64,000 bases of DNA, from contig NZ_CP015880.1 in the NCBI RefSeq assembly GCF_000697965.2, positions 2,480,001-2,544,000 on the forward strand. The letters are read 5' to 3'. Under the pieces are notes generated by a model. It was not told the origin of the DNA. It saw only the letters and a list, made by a program, of their open reading frames with translations, and ran no database searches. Positions 54,226-63,554 of the stretch are shown piece by piece. The DNA is from Ensifer adhaerens (GTDB taxonomy: Bacteria; Pseudomonadota; Alphaproteobacteria; Rhizobiales; Rhizobiaceae). The translations under genes were made by a program, and so were the position numbers. Position 1 is the first letter of the stretch; the number at the start of each line of letters is the position of its first letter.

Positions 54226-55452
54226 TTAGCGCGCGAGGATGTCGCGCATCTCGACGATGTTGGAGCGGACGCGCAGCGTATAGAAGCCCATCGTCGCCAG
54301 ATGCGTCGGCATGATCCAGCCGGCTTCCTCGCCATTGGAGATGATCCATGGCTGGATGCGGAGTGCTGCCCGCAGTTGCTTGATCGTTTCCGTCCAGATC
54401 GGCAACAGGCCGCGCTGGGCGACGACGTTGTCGAAGTCGGCACCGGCGGCCGAAAGGATGCCGTAGTAGCCGTAGAGCTGGCCATAGGCGAACCAGAAGC
54501 GGTCATCCGCACGCGTGTCGAACCAGCCGCCATTGTGGTTTTCCGAGCGCTCGCGCAGGATCGCCGAGGTGTTGCCGAGGTCGTTGGCGACACGGTCGAG
54601 GAACTCGACGAGGTTATCGGAGCGGCCGTCGAAAATCGCCTCACACTTGCTGAGCGAGGTGTTGAAAGACCTCAGATCCTTCATCGCCGCGCGATAGAAG
54701 CTCGGCGTCGGAGTTTTCGGACCGAACGGGTTGATCCCGAAGTACCAGGTCTCTTCATCGAACTGCATGTTGCCGCGCGCGCTCTGCAGGGCGTTGTTGA
54801 TGCCCGAGGTGCCGCGCATGCGACCGAGCGAGTCGACGAGCTCCACGGAAGTACGGCGGATCGCCTGGTTGACCCCGCGCTGGAACGACGCCTTGTTGTC
54901 GAGCCAGGGCGTGTCGTCCCAGTCGAGCCCGAAGAGACCGACCTTGTAGAGCAGCATCGACGAGATCCAGGCATTCTCGTTGACATTGAAATCGATGAGG
55001 TCGGCGGTGACATCGACGATCGCCGACGTCTGGCACACGGTGCCGGCCGGCAGTTGAACGGCCGCGAGCGCCTCCGGCGTCGATTCCATCGGCTGCGTTG
55101 CGACACCCGCAAGGTTGTTGGCAGTGCCGCCGGTCGTCGACTGTCCCGTCGACGTCGCACCGGGGCCGCTCATCGGCGAGCCGGCGGGCACCTTGCGCTC
55201 TGCCAGCTTGTACTGGTCGATGTAGTCTTCGTTGAAGTTCGTCCAGGCCTGGGTCTGCCAGATGAAGTAGCCGTAGAACAGGACCAGACCGATGAGGATG
55301 AGGCCGATCGGCCCCTTGAGCAGCCAGCTGCGCTGCCGGTACCAGTTGCCCGCCGCCACGAAGGGCCAAAGCAGCCAGGCAACGACGAGCCCGATGCCGC
55401 GCCCGATCGCGGTGAAGACACGCTGGAAAAACGCAACGATCGGATCGAACAT
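54226..55452 (-). CDS. DUF2333 membrane protein (last gene of the AAA+ operon)
   Basis: A 408-residue protein. An amphipathic or membrane N-terminus (GRGIGLVVAWLLWPFVAAG) is followed by a clear helix (GPIGLILIGLVLFYGYFIW, about residues 47-65). The rest is a large extracytoplasmic, mostly helical domain (ALQSARGNMQFDEETWYFGINPFGP; LPIWTETIKQLRAALRIQPWIISNG) that fits DUF2333. Function unknown. It starts 3 bp after the DUF6638 stop and is the only clear membrane component of the five-gene operon, so it may anchor the complex. Confidence 0.85.
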   Translation of the reverse strand: MFDPIVAFFQRVFTAIGRGIGLVVAWLLWPFVAAGNWYRQRSWLLKGPIGLILIGLVLFYGYFIWQTQAWTNFNEDYIDQYKLAERKVPAGSPMSGPGATSTGQSTTGGTANNLAGVATQPMESTPEALAAVQLPAGTVCQTSAIVDVTADLIDFNVNENAWISSMLLYKVGLFGLDWDDTPWLDNKASFQRGVNQAIRRTSVELVDSLGRMRGTSGINNALQSARGNMQFDEETWYFGINPFGPKTPTPSFYRAAMKDLRSFNTSLSKCEAIFDGRSDNLVEFLDRVANDLGNTSAILRERSENHNGGWFDTRADDRFWFAYGQLYGYYGILSAAGADFDNVVAQRGLLPIWTETIKQLRAALRIQPWIISNGEEAGWIMPTHLATMGFYTLRVRSNIVEMRDILAR

Positions 55453-55455
55453 GTC

Positions 55456-56745
55456 CTATTCCTCTCTGAGCCCATAGAGCTTGTGGCGGAAGGCCGCCTT
55501 GTCTTTCAGATATGTGCCGGTCAGCGTCGCCACAACATACTCCTTGAAGGTTTCGCTATAACGCTCGTAGGCGTCGTAGAAACCTTGCTTGTCGAAGACG
55601 AAGCGCGAGACGAAATCGCGGGGCACGAGCTGGGATATCAACCGGTTGACCAGCCACTGGTCCGGATGGGTGGGTGCTGCGCGCACCAACATGAAGCGAT
55701 TTGCCGGCGCCACGTCCTGCATCCTGATCGTGCCGGTGGCAGCGACCGTGCGGATCATCTCCTGCAGGAACGGATAGGCGCCGTCTTTCGCGACCGCGGC
55801 GGCATATCGGTGCATCCAGGTCTGCAGCCAGATCCGGTCGGCATTGGCAAGATCGGCCGTCGGGTCGCTCTCGTTGATCAGCCCGCGCACCACCATGTCT
55901 GCGCGGTGCTGATAGAGCCCGGAATCCTCGACCCAGGAGGCCTGCGGCAGTTGCAGCCGCTTGGTCGAGGCGAGGAAATCGTAGATCCGGGCGTGATCGT
56001 TTATGGCGATATAGCTCACCTGCCAGGGCCGCGAGCGGCGGAAGCCTGGCACCGAGGGGTCGCAGATGACTGTCGTCGTCTTGTCGTCGAGAAAGACATA
56101 GACGCCGCCGAAATGATTGGCCCAGAAGGCTTCGTGATGGAAGACGAGCTGATCCGGCACCAGTGCGTTCTGGCGGATATCGCCGGTCTGCTTGGCAAGC
56201 TCGACCATGCGCGTCAGCATCTCGTCGTCGGCCCAGGCCGTCGGCACCTTCTTCAAGCGGTCGACGAGACCACGCAGTTCGGCCGCCTTGCCGAGCATGT
56301 CCTCGGCCGAAAGCACCCGGAACCGCACCTCGTTGATCGACAAGAGATCGTCGATGTCGTTTACGACCGAGACCGAATCCTCGATCTCGCCATAGAGCGC
56401 ATCCTTGATGGTAATCGCGTTGATCGCACGGCTGTTGGCGTTGAAGAACTCGTGCATCAGCGCGGCCGTGTTGGAAAAGCTCGTATGCACGACCGGCAGC
56501 TCCGCCTGCTCCGGCGTCATGATGATGAAGCGGCGGTTGACCCGGTTCGGATCGAGGTAGTCCCGATCCCCCAGTTCCTCGGCGATCTCGGGCGAAAAGC
56601 CGGTCATGTCGATGCTGAACTGGGTCAGCGCCGTCGATCGCAGGCCAAACCCTTCGAGCGCCTTGTTGTAGCGCGCGATCAGATGCGGCTCGGAGATATC
56701 GAGCAGCCGTCCATAGATGAGTTCCGCTTCAAGCAGGCGTTTCAT
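55456..56745 (-). CDS. DUF6638 family protein (AAA+ operon)
   Basis: A 429-residue soluble protein without signal peptide or membrane helix. Recognisable segments are LLEAELIYGRLLDISEPHLIARYNKALEGFG, VSYIAINDHARIYDFLASTKRLQLP and DKQGFYDAYERYSETFKEYVVATLTGTYLKDKAAFR. The family (DUF6638) has no known function. It lies between the AAA+ gene (19-bp gap) and DUF2333 (3-bp gap). Confidence 0.75.
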   Translation of the reverse strand: MKRLLEAELIYGRLLDISEPHLIARYNKALEGFGLRSTALTQFSIDMTGFSPEIAEELGDRDYLDPNRVNRRFIIMTPEQAELPVVHTSFSNTAALMHEFFNANSRAINAITIKDALYGEIEDSVSVVNDIDDLLSINEVRFRVLSAEDMLGKAAELRGLVDRLKKVPTAWADDEMLTRMVELAKQTGDIRQNALVPDQLVFHHEAFWANHFGGVYVFLDDKTTTVICDPSVPGFRRSRPWQVSYIAINDHARIYDFLASTKRLQLPQASWVEDSGLYQHRADMVVRGLINESDPTADLANADRIWLQTWMHRYAAAVAKDGAYPFLQEMIRTVAATGTIRMQDVAPANRFMLVRAAPTHPDQWLVNRLISQLVPRDFVSRFVFDKQGFYDAYERYSETFKEYVVATLTGTYLKDKAAFRHKLYGLREE

Positions 56746-56764
56746 CGGTCTGTTTTTCCTAGCA

Positions 56765-58681
56765 TCACCCCTGCCACCGGCCGTCGCGTTTCATCGCCTC
56801 GATCTCGCGGATCGCCTTTTCGCGCTGGCGCTCGCGGCGGATGATGTCGGTGACGGCGGCATCGTCCGACTTGTCGGTGTAGCGGAATTCGCTGTCGGCG
56901 TAGCGGTTGATCTCCTGCAGCACCATGTCGATGGTGATCGGACCCCGCAGCGCCTCGATCATCGCTTTCTTCTCGTCATAGCCCTTGTGCATGAAGGAGC
57001 CGGCGTCCTTGAACCAGTCATCCGGCAGTTCCACGTCCATTGCTCTCAGCTTGATCGCGTCGGTGATGTTCTTGATCGCCCGACCGGTAAAGCGCGGCTC
57101 GGCCTCCTTGATCATGTGCAGATAGGCGCCGACATCGGCCAGCGAGGCGATCGCGCCCTTCTCCTTCTCGTAACGCTCCCAGACAGCGACGAGGCCATCT
57201 TCCTTCGGCCGCGCGTGCTCAGCATAGGACTGAGCAACCGCGCGTTTGATCTCCTGCCCCTCGAAAAGCTGGTGCTCGCCAAGCGGGATCTTGTGGTTCT
57301 TGCCGACGAGCAGCGCGAAGATGTCGATGTAGTCGTCTTCGGTCTGCGGCCCATCGACCAGCCAGCGGGCGCCAGCGCGCTGGCGCAGCGCATCGTCGAC
57401 ATTCTCCGGGTAGTTGGAGAACATGCCGAAGGTGCAGTTGCCGCGCACCACGGTAGAGGCGCCGGCAAAGCTCTCCATCAACACCGCCGTCACCTCGTGC
57501 TGGCCGGCAGAGGCTCGATCGTCGGAGCGCTTCGCCGCCACCTGGTCGACATCGTCGATCGTGCCGAAACCGATCGCCCGCGGATTGATGACGTTGTTGA
57601 CGAACTCCTTGCAGTTTTGCCCGGACTTGCCCTGATAGGAGGAGATCTGGTCGACGCCGAAGTTCTCGTAGTGGAAGGCGTAGCCGGCGATCTCGCAATA
57701 ATCGTTGAGCATGCCGGCCAGCATCTGGATCAGGATCGTCTTGCCGGTGCCCGGCATGCCGTCGCCGATGAAGGTGAAGAGGAAGCCGCCGAGCTCGACG
57801 AACGGGTTCATCTGCCGGTCGAAGTCGTAGGCCATCAGCATCTTGGCAAGCTTCAGCGCCTGATACTTGGCGATGTGGTTGCCGATGATCTCCTCGGGCT
57901 TCTTGAAGGTCATGACCAGCGGCTTGCGCTTCTGGCCGGGTGCGACGTCCAAACCGTTCAGCGTAAAATCGTCCTGGTCGAGCCGGATATGCACGGTCTC
58001 GAAGCTCTGCAGCCCGGTAAAGCGCGCCTTGCGGGCAATCAGCCCTTCAATCGCCACCCGCGAGAAGGCCCGCGCCCGGGCGGTCAGCGCCAGATCATCG
58101 GGGGCCCCGGCAAGACCGCGATCGAGCGCCGAAATCAGGCTCTTCAGCGCGTCCTGCGGCGTGTCGAACAGGAAGTCGGGCTCGACAGCATCGTCGACCG
58201 GCTCGCCCTCGCCCGCCAGGGTCGCGCCGAGATAGGCAGCGAGTGTGAAGGCCGCGACGTAAGCCGAAGCCGACAGCAGCGCCTTGAACTGGTTCGCCTC
58301 CTCTCCGCCAAGCGGCGAGGTGGCGTTCTTCGCCTGCAGCTGTTCGAGGCTCGTCTGGCGGGCAAAGACATCGGCAACGGCCAGCGCCACCTGGATGCCG
58401 CGGCGCGTCCGGTAGAGCACGGCGTGCTGGGCCGGAGAGAACATCGGGTCGCCCTGGCGCACCGCCTGGATCGTCTTCGTCAGCTCCACCTCGCGCGTGC
58501 GCCGCTGGCCGCCAGTCGAAACTGTCGACACGAAGCGCCGGCCGGTGCCGGCAAGCGACGTTCCGGCGGCGGCATCTTCCCGCTCCAGGATGATGAGCTT
58601 CGTCACCAACCCTTGCGCCACCGCCTGGTGCTTGGCGATGTCGTCCTCGTGCAGCGTCGTCAGCCCCGTATTGAGTGTCAT
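56765..58681 (-). CDS. AAA+ ATPase of an uncharacterised operon
   Basis: A 638-residue protein. The first 280 residues are a helical, non-ATPase region with a hydrophobic patch (ASAYVAAFTLAAYLGATLAG). The AAA+ module follows: Walker A GDGMPGTGKT (about 306-315), Walker B IGFGTIDDVD (about 370-379), sensor 1 GMFSNYPE, candidate Arg finger in DALRQRAGARW and sensor 2 in FTGRAIKN. All catalytic parts look intact. The ATG at 58681 has GAGG seven bases upstream and lies 2 bp after the previous stop. It probably remodels a complex made by its operon partners. Not MoxR-like in the N-terminal part. Confidence 0.88.
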   Translation of the reverse strand: MTLNTGLTTLHEDDIAKHQAVAQGLVTKLIILEREDAAAGTSLAGTGRRFVSTVSTGGQRRTREVELTKTIQAVRQGDPMFSPAQHAVLYRTRRGIQVALAVADVFARQTSLEQLQAKNATSPLGGEEANQFKALLSASAYVAAFTLAAYLGATLAGEGEPVDDAVEPDFLFDTPQDALKSLISALDRGLAGAPDDLALTARARAFSRVAIEGLIARKARFTGLQSFETVHIRLDQDDFTLNGLDVAPGQKRKPLVMTFKKPEEIIGNHIAKYQALKLAKMLMAYDFDRQMNPFVELGGFLFTFIGDGMPGTGKTILIQMLAGMLNDYCEIAGYAFHYENFGVDQISSYQGKSGQNCKEFVNNVINPRAIGFGTIDDVDQVAAKRSDDRASAGQHEVTAVLMESFAGASTVVRGNCTFGMFSNYPENVDDALRQRAGARWLVDGPQTEDDYIDIFALLVGKNHKIPLGEHQLFEGQEIKRAVAQSYAEHARPKEDGLVAVWERYEKEKGAIASLADVGAYLHMIKEAEPRFTGRAIKNITDAIKLRAMDVELPDDWFKDAGSFMHKGYDEKKAMIEALRGPITIDMVLQEINRYADSEFRYTDKSDDAAVTDIIRRERQREKAIREIEAMKRDGRWQG

Positions 58682-58683
58682 CG

Positions 58684-59832
58684 TCAAACCTCGCTCACGA
58701 CCTGGTTGCCCGAAATGACATGCACCTTGTAGTCGCCGAACACCTGTTCCGCCTCGCCGGCGGCATAGAGCGCCTGGTAGGCGTCGTGCGGCACCAGCGC
58801 GTGCTTCTCGTAGGAAGAAACCCCCATGCGCGTCGCTTCCAGATTGGCGGTGTCGATGTGGAATTCTTCCTGCGCCGGGGTCGACGACCAGAAGCCGCGC
58901 TTGGCCGGCCGCTCCGATTTCGAGAAGACCTCCTGCACCGTCCAGGTCAGGAGCCAGGCGTTCTCGGTCTTGCGTACCTTCGAGAGGATGTCGTTGATGC
59001 GCGCATTGTTCTCGGTGATCCCGGCCGAGTAGAACGGCCCGAGCACGATGCGACGCAACTGCTTCGGATGCAGCTCGTCAAAATCCTTGTCGAGATTGGT
59101 GGCGATCGTCACCGGTGTCAGCGAATAGCTGCTGTTCTTGGACGCAAAATCGTCAAAGCGGCTGGCAAGCTCCGGATTGAGCAGGCCGCCAACCGGCAGA
59201 GGAATTTCCACCTGCGGGTTGAGCTTGCCATCAGCGGTCACCAGCATGTCGACGATCTTTTCCGAGGAATCCTCGATCGTCGCCATGTAGACCATCGGCA
59301 GAGTATTGGCCCCGTCGAAGGCGCCCCAGCTCACGATATAATAGGGCCGCATCGTCTTGGAATTGACGGCGACACGGATGGTCTCCGGCAGGATGAAGGG
59401 CGAAAAGATCTCGCCCTTGCCGATCTGCTCCAGATAGAGCCGCTCGGCCATGCGCGTCTGCAGCGCTTCCGGAAACGCCTTCTGCCTCAAGATGAAGTCG
59501 ACCATCTCGTCGCGCAGCGCATCGGCCGATGGAATATCGGCCAGGCGCTTCGTCGCCGTCTGGCGATCGTTCTCCAGTTCCAGCACGTTCTGAAAGACCG
59601 GAAAGCCGCTTTCGGCGCGCGAAATCCGGAACTGGTCGACGAAGCCGATCCGGTTCTCCCAGCAGTCGATCGAGGCCTTCAACCGACCAAGATAGGGAAC
59701 GATCACTTCACCGACGACGGTGTTGCGATAGAGCGGCGAGTTGCGGTCGCCGAGAAAGAGCTCAAGCCCGGCGAGTGCCGCGTGGATCGACGCGAAATAC
59801 TGTGCGACAGCGGATGAAGCCGCGACCTTCAT
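58684..59832 (-). CDS. hypothetical protein of the AAA+ operon (382 residues)
   Basis: No signal peptide or membrane helix. The first 120 residues are helical (SAVAQYFASIHAALAGLELFLGD; VIVPYLGRLKASIDCWENRIGF). A middle beta-rich part (YIVSWGAFDGANTLPMVYMATIEDS) is followed by FDDFASKNSSYSLTPVTIATNLDKDFDELHPKQLRRIVLGPFYSAG. No known family was recognised. It is the second gene of the operon, 58 bp after the coiled-coil gene and 2 bp before the AAA+ gene. Confidence 0.8.
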   Translation of the reverse strand: MKVAASSAVAQYFASIHAALAGLELFLGDRNSPLYRNTVVGEVIVPYLGRLKASIDCWENRIGFVDQFRISRAESGFPVFQNVLELENDRQTATKRLADIPSADALRDEMVDFILRQKAFPEALQTRMAERLYLEQIGKGEIFSPFILPETIRVAVNSKTMRPYYIVSWGAFDGANTLPMVYMATIEDSSEKIVDMLVTADGKLNPQVEIPLPVGGLLNPELASRFDDFASKNSSYSLTPVTIATNLDKDFDELHPKQLRRIVLGPFYSAGITENNARINDILSKVRKTENAWLLTWTVQEVFSKSERPAKRGFWSSTPAQEEFHIDTANLEATRMGVSSYEKHALVPHDAYQALYAAGEAEQVFGDYKVHVISGNQVVSEV

Positions 59833-59890
59833 GCAAATCCCCGTGGCGCGTGCCGAAAGGCAAACTCGGTTCGGATCATGCGCCGCCCGT

Positions 59891-60979
59891 TCACTGCTTC
59901 ACGTAATTGGCAGTGTTGTGCTTGTCCATGACAGCCTGGAAGCGGCGGGCAAAGGCATCGTCTGCCAGCTTCTTGCGGCGCTGGATATCCTGCGTTGAAA
60001 GCATGTTCTTTTCATGCATTTCCAGGAGATCGCCGATGTGGCGTTGCGCTGCGGCACCGATGCCGGCCATCGTCTCCTCGGCGGCCGTATCGACCTGGCT
60101 GCCGAGCGTGTTGATCTTGTGGGCGACGTCCTGCTGGGCGGCGGTCTTCAGCGAATCTTCCAGCGCCTTGTAGAGCACGATGCGCTGCTCGGTATCGATC
60201 GTCAGCTTGTTGATCAGCGTGTTCTGCGCGGCGATCTGGTTGTTGAGCGAATCGACGAAGGTCTGGAACATCGAGGTATAGCGCTCGAGCGTCTGGCTCT
60301 CGGCCAGCAGTTCCTGTTCCTTGGCCTGCTTCTCATTATATTCGGTCGCAAGCGCGGAGCGCTCGCCTTCGAGCTCGGTGCGCACCTTCTGCTCGATCGA
60401 GGCGGCGATGCGGTTTTCGATGTCGAGCAGCAGCGGGTTCAGTTCCTCGATGCGCTTCTGCACCGCTTCGAGGTTCGCCATCGTGCCCTTGCGGCGCTCG
60501 ATCACCTGGATCAGGCTCTGCTCCGAAGTCTTGTAGCGCTGGTCGAGGATCGACTTCTGTTCCTTGAGGATGCCGACGATCATGTCGGACTTGGAAAGCA
60601 GTTCCTGCAGGTTGCCGGCAAGCGACATGTTGCGCACGCGGTCGGTGCGCATGCGCTGCATCTTCTGCTTGGAGAAGATGCCGATGAACTTCTCGTAGCC
60701 CGTATAGTTCTTCATGCTCTCGAATTCGGAGCCGAAGACATTGGTCGCGTCTTCGAGGCCGATGATCAGGTCGGCGATGTTGGCTTCCATCACCTTTTGC
60801 TGGTTGATCACGTCCTGGATGCGGGCATTCTCGATGTCGAAATTGACGTCGCCAAGCTTGGTTTCGGCCTTGGCGAACTGTTCGAGCACGACACCTGATT
60901 GTTCGAGCTTGCCGCGCATCTGCTCGACCACGCCCTTCGTCTTTTCGATCTCCGCGTCAAAATTCTGAAGAGTCGCCAT
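59891..60979 (-). CDS. coiled-coil protein, first gene of the AAA+ operon (possibly TelA-like)
   Basis: A 362-residue, almost entirely helical protein with long heptad-like stretches (KTKGVVEQMRGKLEQSGVVLEQFAKAE; NLEAVQKRIEELNPLLLDIENRI; LEGERSALATEYNEKQAKEQELLAESQTLERY). The general plan, long coils with a C-terminal region rich in Q/A/T (NTLINKLTIDTEQRIVLYKALEDSL), recalls TelA (toxic-anion resistance) proteins, but similarity is only in pattern. GGGGCAGGAC precedes ATG 60979. A structural or scaffold role for the AAA+ protein is inference. Confidence 0.78.
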   Translation of the reverse strand: MATLQNFDAEIEKTKGVVEQMRGKLEQSGVVLEQFAKAETKLGDVNFDIENARIQDVINQQKVMEANIADLIIGLEDATNVFGSEFESMKNYTGYEKFIGIFSKQKMQRMRTDRVRNMSLAGNLQELLSKSDMIVGILKEQKSILDQRYKTSEQSLIQVIERRKGTMANLEAVQKRIEELNPLLLDIENRIAASIEQKVRTELEGERSALATEYNEKQAKEQELLAESQTLERYTSMFQTFVDSLNNQIAAQNTLINKLTIDTEQRIVLYKALEDSLKTAAQQDVAHKINTLGSQVDTAAEETMAGIGAAAQRHIGDLLEMHEKNMLSTQDIQRRKKLADDAFARRFQAVMDKHNTANYVKQ

Positions 60980-61200
60980 GTCCTGCCCCTCGGTCCACCG
61001 CGGCGATATCCGCCAGCCCGGCTGAATTATTCAGCCTTCGATTGCAGTTATATAAAGGGTGTTTACCGAAAGAGAACAAGCCTTTCCCGGCAGCTTTTTG
61101 ATCAGCCACCACAGCGAAGTGCTTGAGATATCGACGGCATTGCCGCGCGCAGGTCCAGGAAAGATGGGAAACGGCTTTCCGTCCGGGGTTTGCGTCGTCC

Positions 61201-61602
61201 CTATTTGGCAGCCGGCGACGCCTTCAAATAGGCAATCACGTCGGCGATGTCCTGCGGCTTCTTCAGACCGGCAAAAGCCATCTTGGTGGCACCGACCATT
61301 GCCTTGGGGCTCAGCAGGTATTCGCTCAACGTCGCCTCGTCCCAGACGCGACCCTCAGCGCCAAAGGCCTTCATTGCATCGGAGTAGTTGTAGTCGGCGA
61401 CGGATGCGGCCGGACGTCCGACGACACCCATGAGGCTTGGGCCGACGCGGTTTGTCGGCTCGCTTGCCGTGTGACAGGCCGCGCATTTGCGAAAGACGGC
61501 AGCGCCAGCCGTAGCGTCGCCGCCGGCATGGGCGACCGTTACGCCAAGACAGAGTGTGCCAAGACAGAGCGTGATGGAAAGGCTGGTGACGAGACGCAAC
61601 AT
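61201..61602 (-). CDS. class I cytochrome c (periplasmic)
   Basis: A 133-residue protein: signal peptide (cleavage near AHA), heme site CAACH at residues 40-44, RVGPSLMGVVGRPAA, and the Met ligand in TKMAFAGLKKPQD near residue 108. This is a c2-like electron carrier of about 107 mature residues. No oxidase or dehydrogenase genes are adjacent, so the redox partner is unknown. Confidence 0.93.
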   Translation of the reverse strand: MLRLVTSLSITLCLGTLCLGVTVAHAGGDATAGAAVFRKCAACHTASEPTNRVGPSLMGVVGRPAASVADYNYSDAMKAFGAEGRVWDEATLSEYLLSPKAMVGATKMAFAGLKKPQDIADVIAYLKASPAAK

Positions 61603-61646
61603 CTAAGACCCCTGGCGTGCGATAGAGCGGAGAATGACATCGCGCG

Positions 61647-61669
61647 CGTGGCGGTTTCAAGCCGCCACG
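61647..61669. terminator. hairpin downstream of tdk
   Basis: CGTGGCGG (61647-61654) pairs with CCGCCACG (61662-61669) just after the tdk stop on the minus strand, without a T-tract. Confidence 0.45.
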
Positions 61670-61678
61670 ACGCCGCAC

Positions 61679-62266
61679 TCACTCGCAGCGCATCAGGTCG
61701 TCCCAATGGCGCCGGCAATAGGAGACATATTTCTCGTTGCCGCCAACCTCGACCTGGGCGCCCTCGCGCGCGACCTTGCCCTCACCGTCCAGGCGCACGA
61801 CCATCGTCGCCTTGCGGCCGCAATGGCAGATGGTGCGCACTTCGCGCAGCTCGTCGGCAATCGCCAGCAGCGCCATCGAGCCCGGAAACAGCTTGCCCTG
61901 GAAATCCGTACGCAGACCATAGGCCATGACCGGAATGCCGATGCGGTCGGCGACGCGGGCGAGCTGCCAGACCTGCCCCTCATTGAGGAACTGCGCCTCG
62001 TCGACGAAGATGCAGGCGATCTCGCCTTCGCCATCCGAGTGCAACCGATCGATCAGCCCATAGAGATCGTCGTCGCCGTGAAAGGGAATGGCGTCCGCAC
62101 CAAGACCAATGCGGGAGGAAATGCGGCCGACGCCGCCCCGGTCGTCATGGGCGGCGATCAGCATCACCACGCGCATGCCGCGCTCCTGGTAGTTGTAGGA
62201 GGCTTGCAGGAGCATCGTGCTCTTGCCCGCATTCATCGTCGCATAGCTGAAATAGAGTTTGGCCAT
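61679..62266 (-). CDS. tdk: thymidine kinase
   Basis: A 195-residue type II thymidine kinase. It has LYFSYATMNAGKSTMLLQASYNYQERG (P-loop), ACIFVDEAQFL (Walker B), VMAYGLRTDFQGKLFPGS (lasso/thymidine site) and zinc cysteines in TICHCGRKA and YVSYCRRHW. It salvages thymidine to dTMP. The frame is open upstream, but homology starts at ATG 62266. Divergent from choX across about 250 bp that must hold both promoters; no further gene was seen there. Confidence 0.97.
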   Translation of the reverse strand: MAKLYFSYATMNAGKSTMLLQASYNYQERGMRVVMLIAAHDDRGGVGRISSRIGLGADAIPFHGDDDLYGLIDRLHSDGEGEIACIFVDEAQFLNEGQVWQLARVADRIGIPVMAYGLRTDFQGKLFPGSMALLAIADELREVRTICHCGRKATMVVRLDGEGKVAREGAQVEVGGNEKYVSYCRRHWDDLMRCE

Positions 62267-62515
62267 AGTCACCGCGTCCGGTTTTTCCGTTTTTTGGGTA
62301 ATGACGAGGCTTGGCCGGGAAGGCCAGAGCCCGTTTGCAGCACCCACAGTTTTTCGGCGGACTAGACTATTTCGTGGACATTGCGACATCGAGCGTCGCA
62401 TCGTGCACCCCGCCAGCATATTGACGCAATACACTTCCTCCGACATCAAAGCGCTTGAATTCGCTATCCAATGGTGTTTGGCTAAAACAATAATCGAGGC
62501 AGGGGAACGACAACG

Positions 62516-63472
62516 ATGAAAAAACGACTCTCTCTCAAACTGATACTGGCAGGCGCCGTTTCGGTCGTCGCCATCACCGCTCAGCAGGCTGCAGCTGCCG
62601 AGCCGGAAAGCTGTGGCACCGTCCGTTTCTCCGACGTCGGATGGACGGATATCACCGCGACCACTGCCACCGTTTCCACCGTTCTAAAGGGCCTCGGCTA
62701 CCAGACCGACATCAAGGTTCTCTCGGTTCCGGTCACCTACACCTCGCTCAAGAACAAGGACATCGACGTCTTCCTCGGCAACTGGATGCCGACCCAGGAA
62801 AACGATGTTCGTCCCTTCCTCGACGACAAGTCGGTCGAATCCTTCGGGCCGAACCTGGTCGGTGCCAAGTACACGCTGGCGACCAACGCCAAGGGCGCCG
62901 AGCTCGGCATCAAGGACTTCAAGGATATCGCCACCAAGAAGACCGAACTCGACGGCAAGATCTACGGCATCGAGCCGGGTAATGACGGCAACCGCTTGAT
63001 CATCGACATGGTCGACAAGGATACCTTCGGCCTCAAGGGCTTCGAAGTGGTCGAATCCTCCGAGCAGGGCATGCTGGCGCAGGTCGCCCGTGCCGAAAAG
63101 GACGGCGCGCCGGTTGTCTTCCTCGGCTGGGAACCGCATCCGATGAACGCCAACTTCAAGCTGACCTATCTTTCGGGTGGCGACGACATCTTCGGCGCCA
63201 ATTTCGGCGGCGCGGAAGTCTTCACCAATGTGCGCGCCGGCTACACCACCGAGTGCCCCAACGTCGGCAAGCTTTTGACCAACCTCAAGTTCTCGCTCCA
63301 GATGGAAAACGAGATCATGGGCAAGATCCTGAACGACGGCCAGGAGCCGGACAAGGCGGCCGAGGAATGGCTGAAGGCCAACCCGACTGCCGTCGATCCG
63401 TGGCTCGCCGGCGTGACCGCCAAGGATGGCGGCGACGGCTTGGCCGCAGTCAAGGCCGCGCTCGGCCTCTGA
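62516..63472 (+). CDS. choX: choline ABC transporter substrate-binding protein
   Basis: A 318-residue protein: signal peptide (KLILAGAVSVVAITAQQAAAAE) and an OpuAC-type binding domain. It matches rhizobial ChoX: CGTVRFSDVGWTDITATTATV, DVFLGNWMPTQENDV, YGIEPGNDGNRLI and VFLGWEPHPMNANF, with the aromatic residues (several Trp/Tyr) that cage the choline ammonium group. It captures choline (and acetylcholine) for uptake and betaine/osmoprotectant synthesis. CAGGGGAA precedes ATG 62516. choW follows after a terminator. Confidence 0.97.
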   Translation: MKKRLSLKLILAGAVSVVAITAQQAAAAEPESCGTVRFSDVGWTDITATTATVSTVLKGLGYQTDIKVLSVPVTYTSLKNKDIDVFLGNWMPTQENDVRPFLDDKSVESFGPNLVGAKYTLATNAKGAELGIKDFKDIATKKTELDGKIYGIEPGNDGNRLIIDMVDKDTFGLKGFEVVESSEQGMLAQVARAEKDGAPVVFLGWEPHPMNANFKLTYLSGGDDIFGANFGGAEVFTNVRAGYTTECPNVGKLLTNLKFSLQMENEIMGKILNDGQEPDKAAEEWLKANPTAVDPWLAGVTAKDGGDGLAAVKAALGL

Positions 63473-63482
63473 TCGGCATCAA

Positions 63483-63507
63483 GGCGGGGAATGACCCCGC
63501 CTTTTTT
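63483..63507 (+). terminator. intra-operon terminator between choX and choW
   Basis: GGCGGGG (63483-63489) pairs with CCCCGCC (63495-63501), followed by TTTTTT. Partial termination here would give more binding protein than permease. Confidence 0.85.
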
Positions 63508-63554
63508 CACCGCGTCATGCGCTCCTTTTTGACCTGACGAGACGGATTACCTTC

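Noticed and set aside
54130..56844. 904-codon open frame opposite DUF2333 and DUF6638
   Set aside because: Antisense frame created by GC codon bias; amino acid composition (Arg, Asp, Val, His rich) is typical of such shadows and it crosses two real genes.
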